Positions 19,999 through 29,585 of a stretch of DNA of 38,701 bases are shown here, piece after piece. The stretch is taken from positions 1-38,701 of the IMG/VR virus record IMGVR_UViG_3300043431_000612; one strand, written 5' to 3'. Origin of the DNA: a virus. The translations under genes and the position numbers were made by a program. The number at the start of each line of letters is the position of its first letter. The stretch's first letter is position 1. The notes under the pieces are model-generated. The model searched no databases, was not told where the DNA came from, and saw only the letters and a list, made by a program, of their open reading frames with translations.

Positions 19999-21749
19999 GC
20001 AATGATCCCATAAAGTTTAAATGTTCCGCTGGTAATATTTCCAGAACTTGTTAAAAATTGAATGGCGTCTACATCGGCGGCGGTATTTCGTGCTCCACAC
20101 CCTCTTTGTGTAATCATAGAAGTATTCGCCTCTGTTTTTGCAGCACACCATTCCACTAAACACCGATCGGCTGCTGAAGGTCTGTAAATATTAATATATC
20201 CGGTATACAGGCCTGAACTATCTAAATCTTGATTAACATCTGTTCCGGTTAAGTTAATCGCTGTATCTCCCGTACTGTTACTCGTAGCATTTTGTGCTCC
20301 CGCTCCATTGTGAGCCCATAGGTAATCTGAGGCACCACTATCATAGCTTGAGCCATTATTTGTTGATGTCCGAAAGTAAAAATCAACATTGTCTGTCGCT
20401 GGGATCACAGCGATAAAAAACACAATATAACTTGAATAAGTACTTGATAAACCTGTAAAAGTAATGCTGGATGAGGCACTGGCAGTGGCACTCGAAATCA
20501 GCGTCATGGCTCCAGTCGCTCCCGAGGGTAAATTATTCATCAACACCTTTTTAGGAGCCGAAGCTGAATCATCATAGCTTAAGACATAATCTGTGGAGCC
20601 CACGGGCGTGGCATCGGCGGATAACCCGCTAAAGTCAAAATGTGTGGAGGTTTTTGGGAAATTATTGATGAGTACTTTTTTCGGTGCTGTTGCTGAATCA
20701 TCATAGCTTAAGATGTAATCTGCCGAATTATCAGGGCTTGCGTCAGCAGAAAGACCGCTAAAATCAAAGTGCGTCGTCGTTTTAGGGATATTGTTTAAAA
20801 GAACTTTTTTAGGGGCGGTGGCAGAGGTGTCATACGTAAGCATGTAGTCATTTGAGACGTCTGGCGTGGCATCTGCGCTTAATCCACTAATATCAAAATG
20901 AGTGGTGGTCTTTGGAAGATTATTCATCAACACCTTTTTAGGGGCGGTGGCAGAGGTGTCATAACTTAAAAGATAATCATTGGCTGAATCCGGTGTGGCA
21001 TCAGCAGATAACCCACTAATATCAAATGTTTCAGATCCTAAGAGTGCTTGTCCGCTGGCCCGTTGATAGGCCACACAGAGCCAATTACCCGACCCTAAAG
21101 AGCGAAAAACTGCTCCATCATTCGCGGCGGTTGTAATGCTTGCGCCTCCTGGAAGAATGAGGCTGGTTGAGTTATGAGTGAGCGTTAAAGCTCCCGTAAA
21201 ACGCACGGTGCGTTCCACTCCTGCGGTAATCGTGCCAAGCCCCGTAATGGTGGTCGTTCCCGTCACATCCACAAAATCACCCGAAGCCGCGCCAATGTCG
21301 GTCGTCGTCGCTGAAGCAATATCCGCTCCCTTTCGCCCGATGGTGGAGGGCACCGAGATAGAAGAGGGACGCAGAAGGGCTAAAGCGACAGAAGATAAAC
21401 TTGCGCTTAAATTCCCTGTATCCGTCACAACTGTGACGGTAGTATCGGGGGCGGAGTAACTACTAGAAATAATGGTGGCGTAGAGAGTAGTGGTATCAAA
21501 GCATTTTAAACGACGGTGAGCGGCGTACTCAGTCGTGACATCCGTTGGGATTTTAAAGGTGGTGTTGGAGGCGCGAGACGGAATATCGCCATGATCAAAC
21601 CATTCTCCCTCAAGCCACTGTGTTTTATGGTCGGCCATTTGTTGCCGTGCGGTGTCATTAACTTTACTGGCAAGCATATATTCCGGCCAACCGTTAGGCG
21701 GGGCCGCATTATTATTAGCGGGGGTCGTGCTCCAATTTTTAATTGGCAT
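19995..21749 (-). CDS. Tail fibre protein with four 43-residue repeats
   Basis: 584 residues from the second ATG (21749): AAGGA lies nine bases before it but touches the first ATG (21758), which I think is too close. Residues about 1-235 match the other fibre. Then come four tandem repeats of 43 residues (F/D-GLSADATP...DY.LSYD.SA.APKKVL.NN.P), spanning 20511-21026 in DNA, then a C-terminal domain (SSITFTGLSSTYSSYIVFF onward) ending FKLYGIIA. Repeats probably set fibre length; the tip would bind the host. No chaperone or lyase motif seen. Confidence 0.8.
   Translation of the reverse strand: MPIKNWSTTPANNNAAPPNGWPEYMLASKVNDTARQQMADHKTQWLEGEWFDHGDIPSRASNTTFKIPTDVTTEYAAHRRLKCFDTTTLYATIISSSYSAPDTTVTVVTDTGNLSASLSSVALALLRPSSISVPSTIGRKGADIASATTTDIGAASGDFVDVTGTTTITGLGTITAGVERTVRFTGALTLTHNSTSLILPGGASITTAANDGAVFRSLGSGNWLCVAYQRASGQALLGSETFDISGLSADATPDSANDYLLSYDTSATAPKKVLMNNLPKTTTHFDISGLSADATPDVSNDYMLTYDTSATAPKKVLLNNIPKTTTHFDFSGLSADASPDNSADYILSYDDSATAPKKVLINNFPKTSTHFDFSGLSADATPVGSTDYVLSYDDSASAPKKVLMNNLPSGATGAMTLISSATASASSSITFTGLSSTYSSYIVFFIAVIPATDNVDFYFRTSTNNGSSYDSGASDYLWAHNGAGAQNATSNSTGDTAINLTGTDVNQDLDSSGLYTGYINIYRPSAADRCLVEWCAAKTEANTSMITQRGCGARNTAADVDAIQFLTSSGNITSGTFKLYGIIA
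20511..21026 (-). repeat. Four tandem 129-bp coding repeats in the fibre gene
   Basis: Four in-frame units of 129 bp (43 residues), each centred on GLSADATP and APKKVL. Single diverged copy in the other fibre. Slippage could change fibre length by whole units. Confidence 0.9.
21171..21350. repeat. Conserved 180-bp block shared by fibre genes, copy 2
   Basis: Partner of 19122-19301, encoding the HNSTSL to STIGRKGADIASATTTDIGA region of the long fibre in reverse order on the plus strand. Confidence 0.85.
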
Positions 21750-21780
21750 TTTTGACATTCCTTGTCAAATAAAAATGAAT

Positions 21781-22497
21781 TTATCTCATATAGGATAAAA
21801 CGCGCTTCATATACGTAGGGACACTCGTCCCCGTCACATCTTTGCTAAAGTTATTAGAGGCAGGTCTACCTGAAAACCACATACTCGCGACATCATGAGG
21901 GGTTCCAAATCTTTTGTGGTATTGCCCCATCTTGGCTAACGCAACCTGGTCTTGCGCCTGTTGGTTTGATAAAAATTGCTGCGGGGTGAGGCTTTGCCCC
22001 AAGACCTCTCGTGTCCATACGGGAATATTATTGCCCATGACTTGATACTTCCCATACGCCCTATCACCATTTTTAGTTTGAGGGCCTAACGCTTTATAAT
22101 TATTCGAGCTTTCAACCATACCAATGGCATGCGCAATGCGAGAAACTATATCATTTGCGCCTTGACCTATATTTTTAATCGCGCTCACACCCTGCGACAA
22201 AAGACCCTCTGGCGGTGGAGTGGGTGTGAGCATTAAATTTTTCTGGGATGGAATAGACGCAGGAACGTTTCCAGCGTTTGAAGAAGCCATGCTAAGGAGT
22301 GGTGTATCTACATGGATGGGCGGTTGTGGTGCTGCTGCGTTAGAAGTGGGTGAATTTAGGTTTTGAAGCATTTGCATTTGAAGCACATTATTCATGATTC
22401 CCAAAAAAGGATTGTTTGAGTTTTTATTCATGCTGGCCCCTAACAACCCTAAGAAAGGCATGAGGTTGCTTTGAGTAAATTCAGGGTTTGAAAGCAT
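21781..22497 (-). CDS. Virion-associated lytic transglycosylase-like protein
   Basis: 238 residues. The first 115 are low-complexity (N, Q, P, M-rich). The C-terminal domain IAHAIGMVESSNNYKALGPQ then RAYGKYQVMGNNIPVWTREV resembles a soluble lytic transglycosylase with catalytic glutamate E129, and a downstream ASMWFSGRP. It lies among ejection proteins, so it probably digests the wall locally during DNA entry. It starts directly after the stop of the previous gene, behind GAGGAGG. Similarity is to the lysozyme superfamily; exact family uncertain. Confidence 0.78.
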   Translation of the reverse strand: MLSNPEFTQSNLMPFLGLLGASMNKNSNNPFLGIMNNVLQMQMLQNLNSPTSNAAAPQPPIHVDTPLLSMASSNAGNVPASIPSQKNLMLTPTPPPEGLLSQGVSAIKNIGQGANDIVSRIAHAIGMVESSNNYKALGPQTKNGDRAYGKYQVMGNNIPVWTREVLGQSLTPQQFLSNQQAQDQVALAKMGQYHKRFGTPHDVASMWFSGRPASNNFSKDVTGTSVPTYMKRVLSYMR

Positions 22498-24591
22498 CTA
22501 CTCATCCTCCTCGAATTGTCCGCGAGGGTTCGTCGCTTGCTCTGCTGCGATACGCGATAGCAAGGAAACAAATTTTGCAGCCCGTGCATTTGGCTCTTTA
22601 TTTTGCATGATGGTTTTAAATTCTTTATCCCATTTGCCGCTTTGAACAAATTCAATGGCCGCCTCGTCATATTTTGAGCCTAATGCATTTTTAGCCAGCT
22701 GTGCATATGAGCTTAAGTCATTTCTAGGATTATCAATATTTTTACGGGCTTGAAATGCCGCTGTTTTCACTCCTTCAAAATTGATTAAGTCTTTGAAAGC
22801 ACGTCGCATATCAATGAGCTTTTGTGTAGTTCCTTTGATATTTTTTGAAGCCGTCAATAATTGATTAAAGCTTCGGTCATTTTTTAAGAATTTATTATAA
22901 AAAGCAGACCCACCCGCACTGGGGCCTCCTACCCTATCTAAACCATTTTCTAAATGATTTCTCAAAATCCCACGCCAAGCGTCAGGATTGACCTGAGTAA
23001 TTTTATCTCTTAACTGTGCCAATACTTTCGGATTCGTTTCAGCTGGGTCGAAAATAATACGCGAGACACTTTTTAAGTCCTTGTCTTTTAAATTGGCTAA
23101 ACGCCCCAAAGGACTCTCTTTGAGTTTCTGTAATCGACCGGATCCTTCCCCATAAATGTACAGCGCGTTTTTGTAATCATCGCTCACTGCCACCAATTCA
23201 TCTTTAAGTCTATTTTTAGAATCGGTTAGTATGCGTGATATATTGGCTTTCCCTTTTCTAACCGCCGCCCCGTTTAAATCATCAATATGTTTTTTCACCA
23301 CATTAAGATATTGCAGACTGTTGGGGGCAGCCCCCACTAAATCCTTTTGATATTCAGGTATTTTTGAGATTCTGCCGAAAGAACGATTAATGACGGGATC
23401 TTGTAAGAGCATATTGAGAGTATCTTCAGGAATAGATTTTTCATAGGCTTTATCATAGTAGGGCTTAGCGGCTTTTTGTAATAGTTCACTTTCTTGCTTA
23501 AAAAGTCCTTTTGCGGCTCCGCGCACATTGGCTGCGGCGGGTTGCCCTGTCCCTTCAATTTCATCCAGTAAGTTTGTAATAGATTTTTGCTGCTTTTGTT
23601 TTTGTGCTTGGCTAAAGGCATACATGCTTTGCGCACCTTTTTTGGTTGTGCCTAGATTTCCTTCAGCGGCGGCGGCTAATGGACTGCCGCTTGCTTCTGC
23701 GGGTCTTAAATTCAACCCTAATCGCTCTCCTGCTTGTTTTACTTTGAGCGCAGCTTTAGCATCTACCCCCGTTAACATATCTTGAGCGACTGCTGCATTC
23801 ACAGGATTTGCATTGGGGTTTTGGGTAAAGAGAGGTTTGCCACGCACTTTCTCACTTGCTTTATTAGCCAAGTTTTTAACCGCTTCAATGCCTAAAGCGG
23901 GTGCAAAAGGTAATCCTAAACCCAAAAGTCCCCCTGCTGCCGCCCCTGTGGTACCCCCTAATCCCAATCCCATTAAAGCTCCCACCCCCGCACCCGTTCC
24001 ACCTTTGATATAAGGATTTTTAGAGCCCAACCCTAAACCAATCGGAGTGCCTAATGCGCCTAACCCCCCACCAATTAAAGTATTTTCAAGACGACTACCA
24101 TTTTCAGGGACATATTGCGCAGCTCCTACCCCCGCGCCTATTCCGGTGTTGACGGCAGTATTTTTGAGAATTCCTGCGCCTCTGGCGAAAGGTAAGGCAA
24201 GGTACTTTTCAAGATTGAGCGTTGTGCGTAATCCTTTCGCAATGGTGTCTTTTCCGGCTTCGCTATTTTCATACGCACGGCGGCCTGCATCAGCCTGTTG
24301 CGTATATTGATTGTAGGTATCATCTGAAACGAGACCCACGGTGTTTCCACCGGCTAAAGCCAATTGTGCAAGCTCTTCTTTAGTATCTTGAAGTGCACGC
24401 CCCGCCGCTTGATTGGAGATATCAATCCCTTTGCGCGTTGCTTTCCAAATGTTTTCACCCGTGAGACCTTGCAGAGTAGGGGTCTCCTTTGGGGGTTGGA
24501 AATTGCTTTGAATGGCTTGTGACATTTGCTCTTCGGTCATGCCTTCTGGAAATTGGATGCGTCCCACGCCTGGCACATCAACGATTGGCAT
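22498..24591 (-). CDS. Internal virion (DNA ejection) protein, large
   Basis: 697 residues. The N terminus PIVDVPGVGRIQFPEGMTEEQMSQAIQ is a motif found at the start of several phage internal proteins. Residues about 145-235 are rich in glycine and alanine with repeated hydrophobic stretches (IGAGVGAA, LGLGLGG, AAAGGLLGLGLPF), suited to membrane insertion. The rest is long-helical. It is probably one of the proteins ejected with the genome to build a channel, like P22 gp16/gp20 in role. It overlaps the upstream gene by 14 bp. Confidence 0.75.
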   Translation of the reverse strand: MPIVDVPGVGRIQFPEGMTEEQMSQAIQSNFQPPKETPTLQGLTGENIWKATRKGIDISNQAAGRALQDTKEELAQLALAGGNTVGLVSDDTYNQYTQQADAGRRAYENSEAGKDTIAKGLRTTLNLEKYLALPFARGAGILKNTAVNTGIGAGVGAAQYVPENGSRLENTLIGGGLGALGTPIGLGLGSKNPYIKGGTGAGVGALMGLGLGGTTGAAAGGLLGLGLPFAPALGIEAVKNLANKASEKVRGKPLFTQNPNANPVNAAVAQDMLTGVDAKAALKVKQAGERLGLNLRPAEASGSPLAAAAEGNLGTTKKGAQSMYAFSQAQKQKQQKSITNLLDEIEGTGQPAAANVRGAAKGLFKQESELLQKAAKPYYDKAYEKSIPEDTLNMLLQDPVINRSFGRISKIPEYQKDLVGAAPNSLQYLNVVKKHIDDLNGAAVRKGKANISRILTDSKNRLKDELVAVSDDYKNALYIYGEGSGRLQKLKESPLGRLANLKDKDLKSVSRIIFDPAETNPKVLAQLRDKITQVNPDAWRGILRNHLENGLDRVGGPSAGGSAFYNKFLKNDRSFNQLLTASKNIKGTTQKLIDMRRAFKDLINFEGVKTAAFQARKNIDNPRNDLSSYAQLAKNALGSKYDEAAIEFVQSGKWDKEFKTIMQNKEPNARAAKFVSLLSRIAAEQATNPRGQFEEDE

Positions 24592-25912
24592 TTGTTTTAT
24601 TCATCCTGTTATTGTTCCAGTCGAAAACAAAATCAATGCCTTGCTTCACATTGCCACTGACGTTTGTTAAATCCATGGGTTGGCGTTGATTTTTACTGGG
24701 CGACGTTTGAGACAAGCTTTGGTTTTGTGGGGATGTTTGAGGAGCTGGAGGCATATAATCACTAAAGTTCACTCCTTCTAAAGAGCCTTTTCCTCTGGCT
24801 GTTTTTTCCAAAGTTTGATTATGAGTTACGACCGATTGATTGATTTCTCTGAACCTTTGTGATCCTTTTACAAGCGTTTCATAGTCACGATTTAATCCCA
24901 GCGAGGCGGCCTCTAGGAAAGCTAAATCGGTGTTACTGAATCCGGCAGAGGGCATTTTTAACATACCTTTCGCCATCAACGTTAATTGATTGGATAATTG
25001 CTCAAGCTGCTGGGCATCTTTGCTGCGATAGGAAGCGGCTCCGCCCACGACGGGCCCTAGAATCTTTGGATCTACTTTCTTAAGAACCCCGTCAAATTGG
25101 TCTAAAGTCTTTAAGAAAACGCCTGCCGACTCCGCGCCTTCACGTGAACGACCTACTGTTTGCGCATCCAGCTTTGCAAGCTCGCGTCCAAACACGGTGT
25201 CACTTTTATCTCGTTCAACTTCAGCTAATTTTTTACCGCTGGAGTCAAATAAAACCTGCCCTTGACTCAAGGTCTGATTTTTTCCGCGCTCTGCAATTAA
25301 TCTCCCATTAGCATCATAGCGGCCCTGTCCTTCGCCAATGGTAAAGGCTTCCTCTTGTTTTGGCGCAAGCATTTCAATGGCTTTGTCTGTATTGCCTGAA
25401 AGTGCTAATATTTCAGCGAATTTTCGCCTTTGGGGGTCGACAGTAAAGGTCGGCATCTGTGGTTGAGAGTCAGAGGGTGGCTGCTGTGGCAGACCCCCTT
25501 GCATTCCCCCCGTTGCTTGAGATAAAGCCTCTTGGCTCGTGGCAGGGGCGTTTTGCCGCATCTGCCCACCCAACATACTTTTTAATGCTTCTTGTGCTTG
25601 CATTTGCTGGGCAACTTTGGCTTGTTTTTCCTGCATTTCTTGCATCAGTGCTTGCATTTGCATGTTTTGCAAAGGGTTGCCTCGCATCTCTTGCAGTTGC
25701 TTCATGCCATCCGCCATACCTTGCCCGAAGGGTTTGTAATTTTCTCCCCCCGCGCTGGCTCCTGAAAGTGCCGAGCCCAGTATAAAAGCAGCGGGGGAAG
25801 CTAAAAAACCGCTAAACCCTTCTTTAGGGGTAGATGCCTGTGAAAGCAGGCCTGGTTGTTGCGCCATGTTCTGCTGGATTAAAAGCTGTTGCTGTTCAGG
25901 TGACATAAGCAT
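24578..25912 (-). CDS. Internal virion protein, Q/M-rich
   Basis: 444 residues. Residues 1-160 are rich in glutamine and methionine (QMQALMQEMQEKQAKVAQQMQ), predicted coiled coil, with a short glycine/alanine membrane-like part (FLASPAAFILGSALSGASAGG). The rest is helical and ends with a polar tail. AAGGA lies eight bases before the start. It is placed between two other candidate ejection proteins, so I assign it to the same class. No named family recognised. Confidence 0.65.
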   Translation of the reverse strand: MLMSPEQQQLLIQQNMAQQPGLLSQASTPKEGFSGFLASPAAFILGSALSGASAGGENYKPFGQGMADGMKQLQEMRGNPLQNMQMQALMQEMQEKQAKVAQQMQAQEALKSMLGGQMRQNAPATSQEALSQATGGMQGGLPQQPPSDSQPQMPTFTVDPQRRKFAEILALSGNTDKAIEMLAPKQEEAFTIGEGQGRYDANGRLIAERGKNQTLSQGQVLFDSSGKKLAEVERDKSDTVFGRELAKLDAQTVGRSREGAESAGVFLKTLDQFDGVLKKVDPKILGPVVGGAASYRSKDAQQLEQLSNQLTLMAKGMLKMPSAGFSNTDLAFLEAASLGLNRDYETLVKGSQRFREINQSVVTHNQTLEKTARGKGSLEGVNFSDYMPPAPQTSPQNQSLSQTSPSKNQRQPMDLTNVSGNVKQGIDFVFDWNNNRMNKTNANR

Positions 25913-25926
25913 GATTCACTTCCTTG

Positions 25927-26835
25927 TTAAAATAATCCGCCCAGTAATCCAAGCCCACCGCCTAAAAATGGATTTAATCCAAAGATAGAGGCGGCAGAGG
26001 CACCTTGAAGAGCCCCACCTAACGCACTTCCTAAGCCTGAACGACCGCCATTAACTTGCGCAGTTTGGCTGTTAGTGCCTCCATAATTTCCTTGGATCAT
26101 ATTGAGAAAGTCTGAAACCTGCTGTTGACGTGCATTTTGATTAAAATCATATCGCGCAATATCTTCAGCGGTTTGTTCTTGGCCCAGCGTCTCTTTTTGT
26201 GCCCCAACTTCGGCCAATTTTGAAATATTGTCATAATCTAAACCGGCGACTTGCGGGGCAAAGAACATGGAGCGTAACTGATTTTCACGCTCATTGCCGT
26301 ATTGCCCTGCGAAGGCATCTGCAATTGCTTGAGTTTGGGCCGTTTGAGCAAGGCCTGAGCCGGTGCGACCCGCACCCTCAAAGGTACTGTTGACTTGGGG
26401 CAATATCTTTCGAGTCGCCGCATCAATGGCCTCATTAAATCCTTGCCCCCCGTAAAGATAGTCTCCATTTAATGTATTGGTCAGTTGATTATTCGCCGCT
26501 TGCTGAATGGGAGAACCATTAATCGCCCTGTTCGTTTGCATTTGCATGGCCATTTCACTTTCAGGTGAAAAAGGAACAACGGTCGATCCTGGGTAAAATT
26601 GGCGAGTCGGGGCATTGAGTAAATTTTGTGCTTGTTCAAAGCCGGTTAAGAGATAGGGTTTTTGTTGATCCCACGGGTCAGATTTTTGCACCGTCGTCGT
26701 CGAGCCGCCTCCCCCGCCTTTGCATTCAGCCACGATACCATCATAAAGATAATGAGAGCTCTCGTTTTCTAAACGAATATAGCGGCCTTCCTGTTCATTC
26801 CATTCATAAACCGCTTGGGTGTATATCTTTCTCAT
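25927..26835 (-). CDS. Internal virion/ejection protein with C-terminal hydrophobic region
   Basis: 302 residues from the ATG at 26835 (a TTG one codon earlier opens the frame). After an N-terminal strand-rich segment, CKGGGGGSTTTVQKSDPWDQQKPYLLTGFEQAQ and FYPGSTVVPFSPESEMAM form a motif common in podophage proteins encoded near ejection genes. The C terminus GLGSALGGALQGASAASIFG then NPFLGGGLGLLGGLF is glycine-rich and hydrophobic, suited to membrane insertion. Likely the third ejection component (P22 gp7-like role by inference). Confidence 0.7.
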   Translation of the reverse strand: MRKIYTQAVYEWNEQEGRYIRLENESSHYLYDGIVAECKGGGGGSTTTVQKSDPWDQQKPYLLTGFEQAQNLLNAPTRQFYPGSTVVPFSPESEMAMQMQTNRAINGSPIQQAANNQLTNTLNGDYLYGGQGFNEAIDAATRKILPQVNSTFEGAGRTGSGLAQTAQTQAIADAFAGQYGNERENQLRSMFFAPQVAGLDYDNISKLAEVGAQKETLGQEQTAEDIARYDFNQNARQQQVSDFLNMIQGNYGGTNSQTAQVNGGRSGLGSALGGALQGASAASIFGLNPFLGGGLGLLGGLF

Positions 26836-26856
26836 CAATGCATCCTTGCCTCGTGT

Positions 26857-27330
26857 TTATTGACCTAAAGACCGCAAACCTAAGTAGCGACCCATTCGAG
26901 GTTGCGCAAAGGCTGGGCGATTCATTCCTTGAGGGTTTTGAGCCATTTGGCTTGAAAATCGATTGGCTAAAGAAGGCATGCCCCCTTGACCCATAGGCAT
27001 CATGGGAGGAGCTTGCATGGGAGTTTTTTGATCTTGCTGCCCGTTTTGCCCCATGAGTTGCTGCATATAAATCATACGCCGCAAATTGTCTTGCTGGGGG
27101 TTAGCCATAGGAGAAGATTGAGGAGAAAGGGGCTGGCCTGGCATTCCAGGGGAACCTGCAGCCATCCCTTGCGGCATTTGATCAGGATTCATCCAAGGAT
27201 GAGCCTGGTCTGGGTTAGCCCACGGCATTTGAGCTTGAGTAGGAAGAGATCCCTGGAGCATTCCAGGTTGCGTCCCAGGCGATTGGCCGAATAATCCGCC
27301 CATATTAGTCATAAAATCAAAAAAAGACAC
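26857..27330 (-). CDS. Met/Pro/Gln-rich virion protein
   Basis: 157 residues, GTG start behind AAGGAGGT. Very low complexity: methionine, proline, glutamine and glycine dominate (PGMPGQPLSPQSSPMANPQQ). Likely disordered and flexible. No family recognised. Placed between the GNAT-like gene and the ejection proteins in the virion operon, so probably a structural or scaffolding part of the tail or ejection apparatus. Confidence 0.6.
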   Translation of the reverse strand: MSFFDFMTNMGGLFGQSPGTQPGMLQGSLPTQAQMPWANPDQAHPWMNPDQMPQGMAAGSPGMPGQPLSPQSSPMANPQQDNLRRMIYMQQLMGQNGQQDQKTPMQAPPMMPMGQGGMPSLANRFSSQMAQNPQGMNRPAFAQPRMGRYLGLRSLGQ

Positions 27331-27351
27331 GTGAACCTCCTTGTTCCAGTA

Positions 27352-27780
27352 TTATAAAAGTAATCTTAGGGCTGTATGTATTTTCTTAAACCCGAAAGGC
27401 TTCAGTTCTCTTTCCCATCCATCGCGCCCTTGCGTCTCGACACTGTCGCACCCATGCTCCAAGGCCCACTCACGAATGACATACCACCCACTTTTCCATT
27501 CTTTAAAATCAGTTCCTGCAATAAAGGGAATGCCTAACCGTTTTGATTGAGGATACTCTATAATTTGTGTAATACAAATTCCTTTCAGGCCGGTGTTATT
27601 ATAAATCAACCAGAGCTGCATATCACGCTCAATCAGCATTTTTTTTACATCATCAGCCTTAAATTTTCCATCGGAGTATGCTAAAGCACGCTCTAAAAAA
27701 GGCAACACCTCATGCCACAGTCCTTCAATTTTGTCAAAGAGAATTCCATAAAGTCTACATTTATCCGATGAGTGAATATC
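27352..27780 (-). CDS. GNAT-like phage protein
   Basis: 142 residues from the ATG at 27780; the frame opens at 27813, deeper inside the preceding gene. IEGLWHEVLPFLERALAYSDGKF, then MQLWLIYNNTGLKGICITQIIEYPQSKRLGIPFIAGTDF resembles the small acetyltransferase-like proteins found in many podophage structural operons. The acyl-CoA loop is not a standard GNAT motif, so activity is doubtful. The family has no firm role; it may be structural or modify a virion protein. It overlaps the preceding gene by 20 bp. Confidence 0.6.
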   Translation of the reverse strand, partial: DIHSSDKCRLYGILFDKIEGLWHEVLPFLERALAYSDGKFKADDVKKMLIERDMQLWLIYNNTGLKGICITQIIEYPQSKRLGIPFIAGTDFKEWKSGWYVIREWALEHGCDSVETQGRDGWERELKPFGFKKIHTALRLLL

Positions 27781-28093
27781 CATATATTTTGTCCGTAGCG
27801 GCAGTTGAAGCATGTGTTAAAGTTAAGGTATTGGTACTGACATTTCGGCTGGAAATGTAAAGCGAACTGAGCGCACCGGCTGCCGTTGACGTTTTAGGAA
27901 TGAGAAAAATACAGGTATCTTGTCCGATTTGCCCTGTGGCAAACGTCAACACGGTGGTCGTCGAGCTAGGAGTGAGCGTGAGGGTACCTGTATTGTTGGT
28001 TTTCCCCTGCATCATGCCTTTAGTCACGCGAATCATTTTTCTCAATAAATTCTCGTGATTTTTTTCATATTCTGGGATGTCTAAAAAAGCCAT
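27761..28093 (-). CDS. Hypothetical virion protein
   Basis: 110 residues. The first 30 are helical and charged; the rest is threonine/serine-rich beta (LTLTPSSTTTVLTFATGQIGQDTCIFLIPKT), like a small decoration or tail protein. Its ATG shares one base with the stop of the tail-hub gene (TAATG), so they are coupled. No family recognised. Confidence 0.6.
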   Translation of the reverse strand: MAFLDIPEYEKNHENLLRKMIRVTKGMMQGKTNNTGTLTLTPSSTTTVLTFATGQIGQDTCIFLIPKTSTAAGALSSLYISSRNVSTNTLTLTHASTAATDKIYGYSLIG

Positions 28094-29568
28094 TAACGCA
28101 CTCCAACTCTAGCAATCCCTGGGATTTCTATCCCTTGGGCATGCTCAAAGCCCCCACTAATATTAAGGCGGATGGTTTGATAACGAGCATTAGAGCGCAC
28201 AGGACAATTTCCGGTAGAATTGGCAGAGACTGCAGATCCATATGTGACGGATTCACTTTGTAAGTTGCGTGTCCCCATTTGAATAGTCATGGTTCCCGTG
28301 CCTTCTACAATGGGGCGAACTAGATTAATGAGGCTTCTTGAGCTTGGGTAGGGTTGAATTTCCCCTGGTTCTAGGCGTGCGGTTAAAGCGGAGCCTGTAA
28401 AATTCACTTGTTTATGGTCTGCATTAAAGCCAGACAGAATAAAGTTCTCGCCTGTCCAAACCCTTGAATCCAATGAGAAAGGCAAGGTGTCTAAATTGCT
28501 GCTAATAGAATCTAATGTTTCAAGCGTAAATCCTTCACTCAAAGAGGTATAGAGAGTTTCTAAATTTCCAGGCTCTATCTGTGTCCAGCGTGTTTTAGCA
28601 CTGGGAGAATAGTTATAGGCTAATATTTTATTAGACAGCCCATTGGTATTTCCGCTGGCGGCATACGCCCAATAGACCACTTGATTATCTAAATCCGCCG
28701 TTCCGCTCACGCGCCCAATGTAATTCGTATCTACCTCGGAAAAGAAAGTTTTATCGACTTTGTTTGCCCCAATGGGAATGGATTGGCCACCATCAAACGC
28801 ATAAAACCCGTCTAAACCAAGATAAAAAATAATGTTTCCGACTTTGACCACCGACCCAGGAGATTTGGTGCCTTTTCCACTTTCCACTTCGTCAAATCTC
28901 CAAATGGTAGGAGAGCCAACATAGCTCATGCGTGAAATGGCTTGTTCTTGAAAAATAATTCCGACTTCTCCGCCTACGACCTGCCTGACCCACCCTTTCG
29001 AGGCATCCAAGTCTTGAAAATCAGACTGTGTAGACGGGTCGACCACATAATCCGTATCATCATTTAACGCTGACCAACGCACACGGTGAGGCACGTTTCC
29101 ATCCGTTAAATCAAATGTATTTCCAAAGACCACAAAGCTATTAATGGTCGTCACATAGCGTGCTTTTAACTCGGTCGTGAGATTTGAGAAACCCCCCCCT
29201 GAAAACACGGAGACTTTTTGAGGATAGTCGGAGAAATTGGTGGCAATCAGATGATCATTGAATCGGGTGAACGACCATAGTTCCTCTTCTAAAGTTGAAT
29301 ACCCACCGGCTAAGGATGCGTCTCCATATACGGTAGCCGCCATTTTATAAAGCTTGGTGGCATCCCCTGCATAGTTTGACGTATTCCCGTCTTTGTCTTT
29401 CGTGGAAACTGCCCCTTGACAACGCCCCTCTAAAGCACTGGAATACACGACAGGACTTAAAAAAGGCCCGTAATCTGGCCCTTGTGGAAGCACATTGGTC
29501 GCTACTTTTAATCCAGGGTTTTTGTAGCTTGGCAAGTCGGGTAAGTATTCACCGAAAGGAATGTCCAT
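28093..29568 (-). CDS. Tail hub / DNA stabilisation protein (P22 gp10-like)
   Basis: 491 residues, close to P22 gp10 (about 470). Repeated beta segments (GFYAFDGGQSIPIGANKVDK, YWAYAASGNTNGLSNKILAYNY) suggest a beta-propeller, the gp10 fold. In P22 this protein plugs the tail channel after packaging and carries the spike. It follows the head-tail adaptor gene, as gp10 follows gp4. AAGGAT lies eight bases before the start. Assignment rests on length, fold pattern and gene order. Confidence 0.65.
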   Translation of the reverse strand: MDIPFGEYLPDLPSYKNPGLKVATNVLPQGPDYGPFLSPVVYSSALEGRCQGAVSTKDKDGNTSNYAGDATKLYKMAATVYGDASLAGGYSTLEEELWSFTRFNDHLIATNFSDYPQKVSVFSGGGFSNLTTELKARYVTTINSFVVFGNTFDLTDGNVPHRVRWSALNDDTDYVVDPSTQSDFQDLDASKGWVRQVVGGEVGIIFQEQAISRMSYVGSPTIWRFDEVESGKGTKSPGSVVKVGNIIFYLGLDGFYAFDGGQSIPIGANKVDKTFFSEVDTNYIGRVSGTADLDNQVVYWAYAASGNTNGLSNKILAYNYSPSAKTRWTQIEPGNLETLYTSLSEGFTLETLDSISSNLDTLPFSLDSRVWTGENFILSGFNADHKQVNFTGSALTARLEPGEIQPYPSSRSLINLVRPIVEGTGTMTIQMGTRNLQSESVTYGSAVSANSTGNCPVRSNARYQTIRLNISGGFEHAQGIEIPGIARVGVR

Positions 29569-29585
29569 ATTCCAAATCCTTTATC

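Noticed and set aside
20511-21026. Evenly spaced repeats that might suggest CRISPR
   Set aside because: Units are 129 bp, contiguous, in frame and protein-coding, with no short repeat/unique spacer pattern.
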